From the NCBI RefSeq assembly GCF_900699765.1, contig NZ_CAADHO010000002.1:248001-312000 (forward strand): a DNA stretch of 64,000 bases, in the 5' to 3' direction. The stretch is from Desulfoluna butyratoxydans. Lineage in GTDB: Bacteria; Desulfobacterota; Desulfobacteria; Desulfobacterales; Desulfolunaceae. Position numbers and translations under genes: made by a program. Positions 17,556-26,174 of this stretch are shown one piece after another. Within the stretch, counting starts at the first letter, position 1. Each line of letters opens with the position of its first letter. The notes beneath the pieces were generated by a model that made no database searches, was not told where the DNA came from, and worked only from the letters and a program-made list of their open reading frames with translations.

Positions 17556-17770
17556 TACTGAAGCGGAAAAAGGAATAAGAGGTGTATTCAAGGCCCGCAC
17601 CCGGGCCTTGACGGGGTGGTCAAATCCAGTGAGCTTTTTGCCAGTGTTTTTTTGATTCATACGCCTGAAGACAAGGCGTCCCGCATCGATAATCGGTTTG
17701 GTAATGTCTATCCGAGCCCGGACAAATCATTTCTTCTTATCCACAGATAGAGATGCATAACTCAGGACCT

Positions 17771-18229
17771 ATGGAAAAACGATCCAAAGCAAAAAGAGAG
17801 ATGTCCCTGTCTGAAGCGACCTCCCGCCTGATCTCCCATATCCTCAAAATGGGCCAGGCTGAAATCATGGATCTTCTGGAGCTTGTCGAAAAGAAACACT
17901 TCGAGAAGAAACGGAAGTCTCCGCGGTTCGAGTACTACGGCGAGGCTGTCTATGTGGTCAAGGGAAGGGCATACACAGGGTTTATCAAAAACATCAGCAC
18001 CGAGGGGGTCTTCATCGACACCCCGGATGTGGCCGAGTCCGGCGAAAAGATCATCCTCTCCTTCGAACTTCCCGAAGGGGAACACATCCGCGTCTCCGGC
18101 ACCGTGGTCCGGGGCGAAGGAAACGGTTTTGCCGTCTCCTTTGACCGCACCATCGACGGCAACCTCTCCCACCTCAAGCGCCCCGTGGCAGAGACGGACG
18201 CAGCCGGTCCGTTGAGGCGGGGAAAATAG
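17771..18229 (+). CDS. PilZ domain protein, likely cyclic-di-GMP effector
   Basis: This is a protein of about 152 residues. An N-terminal helical part (1-50) precedes a PilZ domain (about 51-145). The family's c-di-GMP motifs are visible: the basic KKRKSPRFEYYG segment (RxxxR type) and NISTEGVFI ((D/N)xSxxG). The start is uncertain: ATG at 17771 has AGGA only 3 bases upstream, and ATG at 17753 has no clear site. The target is unknown. It is convergent with lysC and shares a two-way terminator with it. Confidence 0.85.
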   Translation: MEKRSKAKREMSLSEATSRLISHILKMGQAEIMDLLELVEKKHFEKKRKSPRFEYYGEAVYVVKGRAYTGFIKNISTEGVFIDTPDVAESGEKIILSFELPEGEHIRVSGTVVRGEGNGFAVSFDRTIDGNLSHLKRPVAETDAAGPLRRGK

Positions 18230-18260
18230 CTCTCTTTTTCCACAACCCAGAAACACAAAA

Positions 18261-18289
18261 AGGCCCGCCTTATCGGCGGGCCTTTTTTT
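18261..18289. terminator. bidirectional intrinsic terminator between the PilZ gene and lysC
   Basis: AGGCCCGCC and GGCGGGCCT form a 9-pair stem with a 5-base loop, followed by seven T on the plus strand and preceded by A residues that give a T-run on the minus strand. Confidence 0.9.
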
Positions 18290-18321
18290 ATGTGTTCGCG
18301 CCTGCGTGCCGGAAAAAGGGC

Positions 18322-19539
18322 CTACAGCTCGTCCAGCTTAAACGCGTCGTGGAGGATGCGCACGGCCAGCTCGGCGTAGCGTTCGTCGATGACGCAGGAG
18401 ATGCGGATCTCGCTGGTGGTGATCAGGCGGATGTTGATGTTCTCGTCGGCCAGGGCCTGGAACATGCGGGACGCCACACCGGAGTGGTTCTTCATGCCCA
18501 CGCCGATGACGGACACCTTGGCGATGTCGTCGGCCACGAGGACCTCTTTGCCCCCAAGCTCTTCGGCCACCCGTCGGGTGATCTCGATGGCTTCCTGATA
18601 GTCGGTCTTGGTGACCGTGAAGGTCAGGTCGGTCTCACCGCCGGAACGGGTGTTCTGGATGATCATGTCCACCTGGATGCCGGCTGCGGCAAGGGGGGAG
18701 AAAATCTTGGCCGAGACACCGGGCTGGTCCGGAACCTTCTTGACGGTGATGCGAGCTTCGTTTTTATCTAAGGTCACGCCGGAGACGACAAGCTGCTCCA
18801 TGCCGGAATCTTCGTTGACAACCATGGTCCCTTCCTCCTCATTGAAAGATGATCTAACGTGGATCGGCACGTTGTATTTCTTGGCAAAGCCCACGGAACG
18901 AATCTGAAGGACCTTAGCCCCCAGGCTTGCCATTTCGAGCATCTCGTCATAGGAGATCCTCTCAAGTTTTCTCGCTTTATCGCAGATCCTGGGGTCGGTG
19001 GTATAGATCCCATCCACGTCCGTATAGATTTCGCAGGCGTCAGCCCCCACCGCCGCAGCAATGGCCACGGCCGAGGTGTCGGACCCGCCGCGCCCCAGGG
19101 TGGTGATGTTGCCGTCGCAGTCCATGCCCTGGAATCCCGCCACCACAACGATCTTCTTCTCATCCAGAAGGCGTTTGATGCGGCTTGCGCCGATGCGCAT
19201 GATCCGGGCCTTTCCCGCCCCGTTGTCTGTCTGGATCTCCGCCTGGAAACCGAGGAGGGACTCGGCCTTGTAGCCCATCTCCTGGAGGGTCATGGACATC
19301 AGGGAAACCGTTGTCTGCTCGCCGGTGGAGAGGAGCACGTCCATCTCCCGCTTGCAGGGCTTGCTCGAGGCCTGATGGGCCATCTCAATCAGTCTGTCGG
19401 TAACGCCGCTCATGGCTGAAAGCACCACCACCACGTCGTTCCCCTCGTCGTAAGCCCTGGCAACGCGCTTGGCCACATTGTGAATGCGCTCCAGATCCCC
19501 GACGGATGTACCGCCATATTTTTGTACGATCAGTGCCAT
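18322..19539 (-). CDS. lysC: aspartate kinase (monofunctional, with ACT domains)
   Basis: This 405-residue enzyme phosphorylates aspartate, the first step towards lysine, threonine and methionine. It starts MALIVQKYGGTSVGD; the kinase domain covers about 1-250 with GRGGSDTSAVAIAAA near 134 and EIYTDVDGIYTTDPR near 168. Two ACT domains follow (about 265-330 and 345-405), which normally sense lysine and/or threonine. Length is standard. GGAG lies before the ATG. It sits 43 bases downstream of tsaE and may be transcribed with it. Confidence 0.97.
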   Translation of the reverse strand: MALIVQKYGGTSVGDLERIHNVAKRVARAYDEGNDVVVVLSAMSGVTDRLIEMAHQASSKPCKREMDVLLSTGEQTTVSLMSMTLQEMGYKAESLLGFQAEIQTDNGAGKARIMRIGASRIKRLLDEKKIVVVAGFQGMDCDGNITTLGRGGSDTSAVAIAAAVGADACEIYTDVDGIYTTDPRICDKARKLERISYDEMLEMASLGAKVLQIRSVGFAKKYNVPIHVRSSFNEEEGTMVVNEDSGMEQLVVSGVTLDKNEARITVKKVPDQPGVSAKIFSPLAAAGIQVDMIIQNTRSGGETDLTFTVTKTDYQEAIEITRRVAEELGGKEVLVADDIAKVSVIGVGMKNHSGVASRMFQALADENINIRLITTSEIRISCVIDERYAELAVRILHDAFKLDEL

Positions 19540-19582
19540 TGTTTCTCCATTGTAAAAGCCGTATATGTTTCAGGGTCTTGTA

Positions 19583-20092
19583 TCAGACTTGCGCCTTCAA
19601 GTCCACATCCGGATGCACACACTGCATGGTGATCACACGCTCATCCGGGCCTTCTTCCCGAATCGTAACCACCAGATCCGTGCCGAGCTCGGTGTCATCG
19701 GATCGCTCGGGCCACTCCACCACAATGACACCGCCCTCCTGGAGCATGTCACGATACCCGATCTCCTCCAGCTCGTCGCCCCCGCCCAGACGGTAGAGGT
19801 CGAGGTGAAACAGGGGCAGACGCCCAGGGTACTCGTTGACGATGGTGTAGGTGGGACTCGTCACGTGATACGCCTCGTCCACCCCCAGTCCCCGGGCAAG
19901 TCCCCTTGCAAAACAGGTCTTTCCACTGCCCAGATCCCCGGCCAACGTGAGCACAAGGGGGCCGCTCACGGCACAGCCCATGAGGCGTCCCACCTCTTCG
20001 GTCTCTTCCGTGGATGCCGTGGTCAGGACCACGCGGCCCCGGGCGAGCAACTCGCCGATATACGATGAATGTTGGGTCATTGATTCTGCCAT
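19583..20092 (-). CDS. tsaE: TsaE, ATPase for tRNA t6A modification
   Basis: This small ATPase works with TsaB and TsaD to make threonylcarbamoyladenosine on tRNA. The P-loop is GDLGSGKT and the partner motif SPTYTIVNEY follows, with FHLDLYRL and VEWPERSD towards the end. The start is uncertain: ATGs at 20092 and 20080 are both possible and neither has a good ribosome binding site; the conserved part begins later. Length is about 165-170 residues, usual for the family. It lies between nnr upstream and lysC downstream, as tsaE often sits beside nnr. Confidence 0.93.
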   Translation of the reverse strand: MAESMTQHSSYIGELLARGRVVLTTASTEETEEVGRLMGCAVSGPLVLTLAGDLGSGKTCFARGLARGLGVDEAYHVTSPTYTIVNEYPGRLPLFHLDLYRLGGGDELEEIGYRDMLQEGGVIVVEWPERSDDTELGTDLVVTIREEGPDERVITMQCVHPDVDLKAQV

Positions 20093-20136
20093 GCTGCGGC
20101 ACATCACCGGCCGCCGGGTCAAAGGGTTGAAAAACA

Positions 20137-20303
20137 GCCTCCGGCGGCCCTGCCGGGGGACAAACTTTTGAAAAGTTTAACAAACAGGCCTTACGAACGA
20201 CGCGGACCGGCCGAAAGCTCTCGGTGAGCCGACTGTTTTAAACATTACGGACATACCGGAAAGTTTTTGCGGAGCTTTTTTCAAAAAGCGACCCGCCGGA
20301 GGC
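20137..20303. repeat. composite GCCTCCGGCGG element (type A forward, type C reverse)
   Basis: Inward-facing cores sit at 20137 and 20303. The reverse C unit starts 5 bases after the nnr stop; read on the minus strand it is GCCTCCGGCGGGTCGC, a GCTTTTT/AAAAAGC hairpin and CCGCAAAAACTTTCCGG. The forward A unit has AAACTTTT/AAAAGTTT arms. The element separates nnr from tsaE, so it may limit read-through. Confidence 0.75.
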
Positions 20304-20308
20304 GCCAT

Positions 20309-21898
20309 TCAGATGACCCGAGTTTCGGGGGCTCGGGGTTCAAGGTTGCCGGCCATGGCGTCTGAGAGGACGCCGGGCAGCAGGTCAATGAGACGCGAAG
20401 CGGCCATGCCGGTCTGAAGCCCCTGGTCCATGAGGCGGTTGGCGGCTTCGCCGTGGAGGTACACGCCCATCTCCGAGGCCTCTCTACAGGAAAACCCCTG
20501 GGCCAAAAGGGCACCGATGAGGCCGGTGAGCACGTCCCCGGTGCCGCCCGTTGCCAGAAGGGCGTTACCCGTGGGGTTGATGGCACAGCGGCCATCCGGG
20601 TGGGCCACCACAGTGCCCGCCCCCTTGAGGACCACATGGAGCCCTGTCTGTTTGGCAAAGGCCCGGGCAGCCCCCAGGCGATCTTCCTGGATCTCACGGA
20701 CCGATGCGCCGGTAAGCCGCGCCAGTTCCTTGGGATGCGGGGTAATCACGGCCTCGGCCTTGATCTCGCGCATCAGCTCGGGCTTTTCAGCCAAAAGGTT
20801 CAGGGCGTCGGCATCCAGAACCATGGGGACAACGGAAAAATCGAGGAGAGCGGCAAGGGCGGACAGAGCCCCCCTGGCGGTGGTCAGGCCGGGTCCTGCG
20901 GCCACGGCATCCTTACCCGAAAGAAACCCGGCCAGGGTTTCGCCGCACCCCGGATGAAAGCTGCCGTCCTCCCCGTGGGGCAAAGGCAGGCTCATGGCTT
21001 CCAGGCAACGGGACTCAAAGGCGGTGTTGATGCACGCGGGAAGGGCCACGCTCACCAGCCCGGCACCGCCGGAAACCGCGGCTCCGGCAGCCAGGATCAC
21101 AGCCCCGCTCTTTCCCGAAGAGCCCCCCATCAGGGCAAGGTGCCCCCGGGTGCCCTTGTGGGCGTGGGGGCTGAAAGGAGCCATCTGCCCCATGACCTGC
21201 TGACTTGTAATCAGGCTGCAGGCTATCCCGGCCTGCTCCACGGCCCGGTTCGGAATGCCGATGTCCACAACGGTCAGCTCGCCGCAATGCTCCCAACCCG
21301 GATAAAGAAAATGCCCCGCCTTGGGAAGGCAGAAGGTAGCCGTGGCCTGGGCCGTCACCGCACACCCCAGCACCCGGCCCGTGTCCGCACACACCCCGGA
21401 AGGGATGTCCACGGCCAGCACCGGGCCTTTGGAAGCATTCACGGCCGAAACCACCTCCGCGTAAAGGCCGGTGACCTCCCGCTGAAGACCGGTTCCGAAC
21501 AAAGCGTCCACCACCATGTCGCAGTGGGACAAGGCACGCGTCAAGGCCGTCAGATCCACCTCTTCGACCACCTCCACCACCGCAACGCCCAGGGCCTCCA
21601 GCAGCGAAAGGTTCTCAAAGGCCTCCCCGGAGATACCGTCCGTTCCCCCCACCACAAACACAGGGGCCTCCACCCCGCGCTCGGCAAGGTACCGGGCCAC
21701 CACAAAACCATCTCCCCCGTTGTTCCCCCGGCCAGCCACCACAACCACACGCGAAAGAGCCCTGCCCCCGGCCAACCGGTCAAGGGCCGCCACACACCCG
21801 CGCCCCGCACTCTCCATGAGCACGCGCCCGGGAATGCCGATCTCAAGAATGGTCCGACGGTCGATCTCCTGCATCTGCGTTGCGGTGGTTACCTGCAT
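20309..21898 (-). CDS. nnr: bifunctional NAD(P)H-hydrate epimerase and ADP/ATP-dependent dehydratase
   Basis: This 529-residue protein repairs hydrated NADH and NADPH. The N-terminal YjeF epimerase domain (about 1-220) has RGNNGGDGFVVARYL near 56 and DALFGTG. The C-terminal ribokinase-like dehydratase domain (about 235-520) has GTRGHLALMGGSSGKSGA, VLDADALNLL, ITPHPKELARLTG and the nucleotide site NALLATGGTGDVLTG. AAGGAGG precedes the ATG. Fusion of both activities is usual in bacteria. It leads the nnr-tsaE-lysC group. Confidence 0.96.
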   Translation of the reverse strand: MQVTTATQMQEIDRRTILEIGIPGRVLMESAGRGCVAALDRLAGGRALSRVVVVAGRGNNGGDGFVVARYLAERGVEAPVFVVGGTDGISGEAFENLSLLEALGVAVVEVVEEVDLTALTRALSHCDMVVDALFGTGLQREVTGLYAEVVSAVNASKGPVLAVDIPSGVCADTGRVLGCAVTAQATATFCLPKAGHFLYPGWEHCGELTVVDIGIPNRAVEQAGIACSLITSQQVMGQMAPFSPHAHKGTRGHLALMGGSSGKSGAVILAAGAAVSGGAGLVSVALPACINTAFESRCLEAMSLPLPHGEDGSFHPGCGETLAGFLSGKDAVAAGPGLTTARGALSALAALLDFSVVPMVLDADALNLLAEKPELMREIKAEAVITPHPKELARLTGASVREIQEDRLGAARAFAKQTGLHVVLKGAGTVVAHPDGRCAINPTGNALLATGGTGDVLTGLIGALLAQGFSCREASEMGVYLHGEAANRLMDQGLQTGMAASRLIDLLPGVLSDAMAGNLEPRAPETRVI

Positions 21899-21953
21899 GG
21901 GAGCCTCCTTAACAAATATGCCTTGTTATGCTCAAAATCGCAGAAAAAACCCA

Positions 21954-22344
21954 GCCTCCGGCGGCGAGGTGAGCCACCTCGAAAGCTGATTGCCCTTGCG
22001 CTTTGTCCCTCGTGCCTCGGGCCAAATCGCAAGGGCCTTCGGCTCGGGCTTCGCCCGAAACATATGCTGGTGGTTTATACGAGCGATACGACAAGCCTTG
22101 AAGGGTAAGGTATCCTTATCGTAACCCGCTGATTATCGGGTTTACCCGATGTGAATCAGGAAGACAGGCGAACCAATCAAAAAAACTCGCACCGGGTATT
22201 ACATATAAATAGAAAAGGCCTCTCCTGCAAAGGCGGTTGCCATATGTCCCCCTCCACGCGAATGCCTCGAAGCCGTTTGGGTACCGATGGCCTTCGTGCA
22301 TTCGCATTCAGGTTTCAAGGTGCCCCCACCTTGCCGCCGGAGGC
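21954..22344. repeat. long composite GCCTCCGGCGG element (type B at both ends)
   Basis: The forward B unit starts at 21954 and the reverse B unit ends at 22344, 10 bases past the pdxJ stop. The left unit has hairpin CGAGGTG/CACCTCG, then stem GCCCTTGCG/CGCAAGGGC (21992-22000 and 22028-22036), then CGGGCTTCGCCCG. The right unit has CAAGGTG/CACCTTG and GCGAATGC/GCATTCGC. The middle has GATTATCGGG/CCCGATG-type short repeats and a lower GC content. It fills the nnr-pdxJ spacer. Confidence 0.7.
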
Positions 22345-22354
22345 GTTTTTGCCG

Positions 22355-23080
22355 TTAGTTATGCAGCTCTTTCACGAGCTGGGCCATGTCGCGGACGGCC
22401 TGGTCCAGACCGATCATGGAGGCCCGAGCGATGATGCTGTGGCCGATGCTGTACTCGTCGATCTCAGGGACCTCTTTAAAGGCTTTCACGGAGTCGTAGT
22501 TGATGCCGTGGCCGGCGTTGACGCCCAGGCCCAGTTCGTGGCCGAGTTTGGCGGCGGCTTTGATGCGGTCCATCTCTTCGCGTTTTTCAGCGTCGGTGAC
22601 GGCGTCGCAGAAGGCCCCGGTGTGGATCTCGATGAAGTCGGCGCCGATCTCTTTGGCGCAGCGGATCTGGTCCAGGTCCGGGTCGATGAAGATGCTCACG
22701 GGGATGTCGCCGTCCTGGAGCTCTTTGACGGCTTCTGCGATATGGGATTTCTGGGCCAGCAGGTCCAGGCCCCCTTCGGTGGTCACCTCTTCGCGCTTTT
22801 CAGGCACCAGGGTCACCAGCTCGGGCTTGATGTCCAGGGCGATGGCCAGCATCTCTTCGGTGGCGGCCATCTCCAGGATAAAGCGGGTCTGGATGACCTG
22901 GCGAAGCAGGCGGATGTCGCGGTCCTGCACGTGGCGGCGATCTTCCCTCAAGTGGGCGACAATGCCGTCGGCACCGGCCATTTCAGCGCGCGTGGCAGCG
23001 GCAACGGGGTCGGGGTAGGTGGCCCTGCGGGCCTGGCGAAGGGTGGCGATGTGATCGATATTGACTGCAAGTCCTGCCAT
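22355..23080 (-). CDS. pdxJ: PdxJ, pyridoxine 5'-phosphate synthase
   Basis: This 241-residue TIM-barrel enzyme condenses 3-amino-2-oxopropyl phosphate with deoxyxylulose 5-phosphate in vitamin B6 synthesis. Typical motifs are VNIDHIATLRQARR at the start, GADGIVAHLREDRRHVQD, KPELVTLVPEKREEVTTEGG, ADFIEIHTGAF and GLGVNAGHGINYDSV. The ATG at 23080 matches the family start and has GGGAG 9 bases upstream; a longer frame adds 19 residues without support. No partner gene is adjacent. Confidence 0.97.
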   Translation of the reverse strand: MAGLAVNIDHIATLRQARRATYPDPVAAATRAEMAGADGIVAHLREDRRHVQDRDIRLLRQVIQTRFILEMAATEEMLAIALDIKPELVTLVPEKREEVTTEGGLDLLAQKSHIAEAVKELQDGDIPVSIFIDPDLDQIRCAKEIGADFIEIHTGAFCDAVTDAEKREEMDRIKAAAKLGHELGLGVNAGHGINYDSVKAFKEVPEIDEYSIGHSIIARASMIGLDQAVRDMAQLVKELHN

Positions 23081-23317
23081 GGATGGGTACTCCCAATTGG
23101 ATCGGTTGGTTGTAATGGCTCCGCTTGCGTCGAACATGGAATAGGCGAAGCGAAGGAGTTGTCGAGCATGGAAAAGCAGGGGCCGCAGAGGGCGGTACCC
23201 GGCTGCTTTTTCCGGAGTGTAACACCGGGGTTATCCCGGATCAACCCCCGTTGATCACCTCCTGCGAGTTCTCCAAGAAGGATTGATGACAACAGGTTCC
23301 CTGCCTTGCCACGCCCC

Positions 23318-23347
23318 ATAAAAAAAGGGCTCCGGATTGGAGCCCTT
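23318..23347 (-). terminator. intrinsic terminator after the phoH-pgpH-ybeY operon
   Basis: On the minus strand AAGGGCTCC, a 5-base loop and GGAGCCCTT are followed by a run of T. It lies 26 bases past the ybeY stop. Confidence 0.9.
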
Positions 23348-23372
23348 ATATATCGTTGAGGAGTCTTGCGAA

Positions 23373-23828
23373 TCAAAAATAGTCCAGCCCGGCCCCGGGT
23401 TCAATGAGGCCGAGGAGTTCCACGCTCTTTTCGGCCATGGCGGCCTCCTCATCCTCCCCCAGCTCATGATCGTACCCGGCCAGGTGAAGGATACCGTGGA
23501 CCAGGAGCTGGCTGTAGCGTTGATCAAGGGTCACGCCCCGATCGTCCGCCTCACGGGCCGCGGTGTCGCAGGAGATGATGACATCGCCCAGAAGCGGAGA
23601 GACAAAGGAGGAGTCGCCGTCGTCCATGGCAAAGGAGAGGACATTGGTGGTGGCGTCTTTTCCCCGGTACTGGCCGTTGATCTCGCGCATCTCTTCGTCG
23701 TCCACAAAAGAGAGGGAGAGTTCCCGGTCACTTAATGCCAAGGCGCTTAAGATGACCTTCCCCTTCTCCAGGATCGCGCTCTGGGGGACCGGGTGCGTCC
23801 CCTGCCGATTGTCGATTTGAATCTCCAT
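23373..23828 (-). CDS. ybeY: YbeY, endoribonuclease for 16S rRNA maturation
   Basis: This 151-residue metalloprotein has the family's zinc site HGILHLAGYDH near residue 112-122. The conserved MREINGQYRGKDATTNVLSF (substrate-facing region, residues about 47-66) and LGDVIIS strands are present. It matures 16S rRNA 3' ends and takes part in ribosome quality control. The start overlaps the end of pgpH by 101 bases in another frame. The length agrees with the family, so the overlap is probably real. phoH-pgpH-ybeY order is common. Confidence 0.95.
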   Translation of the reverse strand: MEIQIDNRQGTHPVPQSAILEKGKVILSALALSDRELSLSFVDDEEMREINGQYRGKDATTNVLSFAMDDGDSSFVSPLLGDVIISCDTAAREADDRGVTLDQRYSQLLVHGILHLAGYDHELGEDEEAAMAEKSVELLGLIEPGAGLDYF

Positions 23829-26157
23829 TTTTTGCCTTCTGTCCGTTGCCCGATTTTTCGGGGTATTTGATGCGGTGGTGGTTGATGCCGCTGAGCACCA
23901 CGTTGAATCGCTTGGCCATGATGTGGAGGTCTTTTAAGGTGATCTCACAATAATCGAGCTGACCCGAGGCGAAAATCTTGTTGATCAGGTTCTGCACCAG
24001 CCCCTGAATACGTGCCGGGGTGGGGTTGTCCAGGGAACGGGTGGCCGCTTCCAGCACGTCGGCCATCATGACGATGGCGGCCTCAACGGTCTGGGGTTTG
24101 GGCCCGGGGTACCGGAAATCATCGGGGTTCACCGTCTCTTCGGTGTCCTCTTTCTGGGCTTTTGCCTTTTCGTAGAAAAACTCGATGATGCTGGTGCCGT
24201 GGTGCTGCTGGATGGTGTCCATGATGGGCTTGCCCAGGCGGTACTGCCGGGCGATCTCAATGCCCGCCTTGACGTGCCCCGTGAGGATCAGGGCGCTCAT
24301 GGAGGGCGCCAGCTTGTCGTGGCGGTTCTTCCCGTCGCTCTGGTTCTCGATGAAGTACTGGGCCTTTTCGATCTTGCCGATGTCGTGGTAGTAGCCGCAG
24401 ACCCTTGCCAAGAGGGGGTTTGCCCCGATCTCCGAGGCCACGGCATCGGCCAGGGTCCCCACGATGACGCTGTGGTTGTAAGTGCCCGGCGCCTCGATCA
24501 TGAGCCGCCTCAAGATGGGCTGGTCCAGGTTGGCCAGCTCCAGGAGCTTGATGTCCGTGGTGTAGTCGAAGAGCATCTCCAGAAGGGGCGCAATGCCTGC
24601 GGTGACGATGCCCGAGGCGATCCCGCCGGTAAAGGCGAACAGGGCGCTCCACAGGTAGATCTCCAGGGAGATGTCGCTGGTGTAGGTGACCACCCCGGTG
24701 GCCAGGACCACGTTGAGAAGCCCCAGCTTGGCGCCGGCCTTGATGAACACCTTGCGTTCCCGGCAGTTTTTCAGCCAGAAGGCGGCCATGGCCGAGCTCA
24801 GGAAGATGTAGATAAACATGGGAAACTGGTTGGCAAAGACCAGGGTCACCAGGGCGGCAAAGACGATGGAGAAGAAGAGGGCCGCCTCCATGCCCATGAA
24901 AAGGCAGACAGCCATGGCCCCGGCGGCCACGGGCATGCCGAAGTAAACCGAGATCTCATGGATGTCGAACTCCACCGACGCTCCAATAACACCGGGCACG
25001 GACAGGGAGATCTTGGCCACAAAGAGAAAGGTGACAAGGACCGTGGCCAGAAAGAACATGTTCTTGTTTCGGTCTTCGATGCCCTCGTTTTTCGGCCGGT
25101 AGTGGACCAGAAAGGCGATCATGAGGAAAAAGGCCGTCACCATGGCCGCGCCGATGCTCCGGGAAAACAGGTGGCGGTTCCGGGTCTGGTGCTGGAGTTC
25201 CTGGAGTTTTGCCAGCTGAAGCTCGGTGACCCGCTCCCCTTCCCGCAGGATCATCTCCCCCACCTTCACCTTGAAAAGAACCGGCTTCACCTCTTCGGCG
25301 GCCCGTTTGGCACGGCTTTCGGTCTCGCTGCCGTTCAAGGTGATGTTGGGCTGCAGCATGCGCTGGGTAAAGTCCACAATGAGGTTCAGGGCGGTGTAGT
25401 CCACATCCGCCGCCTCTTTTTTGAACAGGGGGTCGGCCACGATGCGCACCATGGTCTGGGCCTGCTCCAGGCCGTAGTAGGCCTTGAGGTTCTTGGCCAC
25501 GGACTCTTCCTTGCCGTCCACGGTGCGCAGGGTGATGCCCCTGTCGCCCTGACGAAGCAGGAGGTCCTTGTTGGCCACCACCCCGTTGGTCATGATCTCG
25601 GTGTAGATACGGCAGATGAGGTCCTCGATGGTCTTGGAAAAGAGGTGGGTCTCAAGGACCTGGAAGGCCCCCCGGCTCACCTCAATACCGATCTTGTCCT
25701 CAAACTCCTGCTTTCTCAGCCACACCTCTTCCAGGGGGGTGGCTGCAACCGTGGTCTCTTTTCCCGGCTCCACCGAAGGCTGGGGGGGCGGGGGAACCGG
25801 CGGCTGGGTCAGGATGGTCCGAAACTCGGAAAAAGCGCTCCGGACATTGGCCACCTGGCGGGCCACCACCTCCGTGTTGTTGTCGTACACAGGAAGGACC
25901 GAACGGATGGCAAGCTTCCGGCTTGCCTCGGTGGCGGCGTCGTCCTGGATCAGAAAGTCTCGGGGGGCCTTGATGTTCTTTTCAGCGATGTCTCCCACGC
26001 TGTAGGAGAACTTGGTCACGGAGAGGTTGGGATAGATGATCAGGGTAAAAAACAGGGTGATCAGCCCCAGCAGGATCCAGAGCACATGGCCGCTGGTCAC
26101 AAAATACGCACGGACCGACTCCCGAAAGGGAAGCCGCTTCTCAGGTCGAAGATTCAT
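23728..26157 (-). CDS. pgpH: PgpH-type 7TM-HD membrane phosphohydrolase (c-di-AMP phosphodiesterase family)
   Basis: This 809-residue protein has one N-terminal membrane segment (about 22-44), a long extracytoplasmic 7TMR-HDED domain (about 45-320), a bundle of about seven membrane segments (about 335-515) and a cytoplasmic HD domain. The HD residues are in NHSVIVGTLADAV and YYHDIGK. In Listeria, PgpH degrades cyclic di-AMP; whether this branch does the same is inference. The C-terminal tail after about 770 is hydrophilic and low in complexity and is encoded in the region shared with ybeY. The gene lies 17 bases after phoH. Confidence 0.9.
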   Translation of the reverse strand: MNLRPEKRLPFRESVRAYFVTSGHVLWILLGLITLFFTLIIYPNLSVTKFSYSVGDIAEKNIKAPRDFLIQDDAATEASRKLAIRSVLPVYDNNTEVVARQVANVRSAFSEFRTILTQPPVPPPPQPSVEPGKETTVAATPLEEVWLRKQEFEDKIGIEVSRGAFQVLETHLFSKTIEDLICRIYTEIMTNGVVANKDLLLRQGDRGITLRTVDGKEESVAKNLKAYYGLEQAQTMVRIVADPLFKKEAADVDYTALNLIVDFTQRMLQPNITLNGSETESRAKRAAEEVKPVLFKVKVGEMILREGERVTELQLAKLQELQHQTRNRHLFSRSIGAAMVTAFFLMIAFLVHYRPKNEGIEDRNKNMFFLATVLVTFLFVAKISLSVPGVIGASVEFDIHEISVYFGMPVAAGAMAVCLFMGMEAALFFSIVFAALVTLVFANQFPMFIYIFLSSAMAAFWLKNCRERKVFIKAGAKLGLLNVVLATGVVTYTSDISLEIYLWSALFAFTGGIASGIVTAGIAPLLEMLFDYTTDIKLLELANLDQPILRRLMIEAPGTYNHSVIVGTLADAVASEIGANPLLARVCGYYHDIGKIEKAQYFIENQSDGKNRHDKLAPSMSALILTGHVKAGIEIARQYRLGKPIMDTIQQHHGTSIIEFFYEKAKAQKEDTEETVNPDDFRYPGPKPQTVEAAIVMMADVLEAATRSLDNPTPARIQGLVQNLINKIFASGQLDYCEITLKDLHIMAKRFNVVLSGINHHRIKYPEKSGNGQKAKNGDSNRQSAGDAPGPPERDPGEGEGHLKRLGIK

Positions 26158-26174
26158 CTTGTATCGTACGCCTC

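Noticed and set aside
20453..22108. Plus-strand open frame of 551 codons opposite nnr
   Set aside because: It is antisense to the clear YjeF/ribokinase-type gene, has no ribosome binding site and runs into the repeat element. It is a by-product of the high GC content at third positions.
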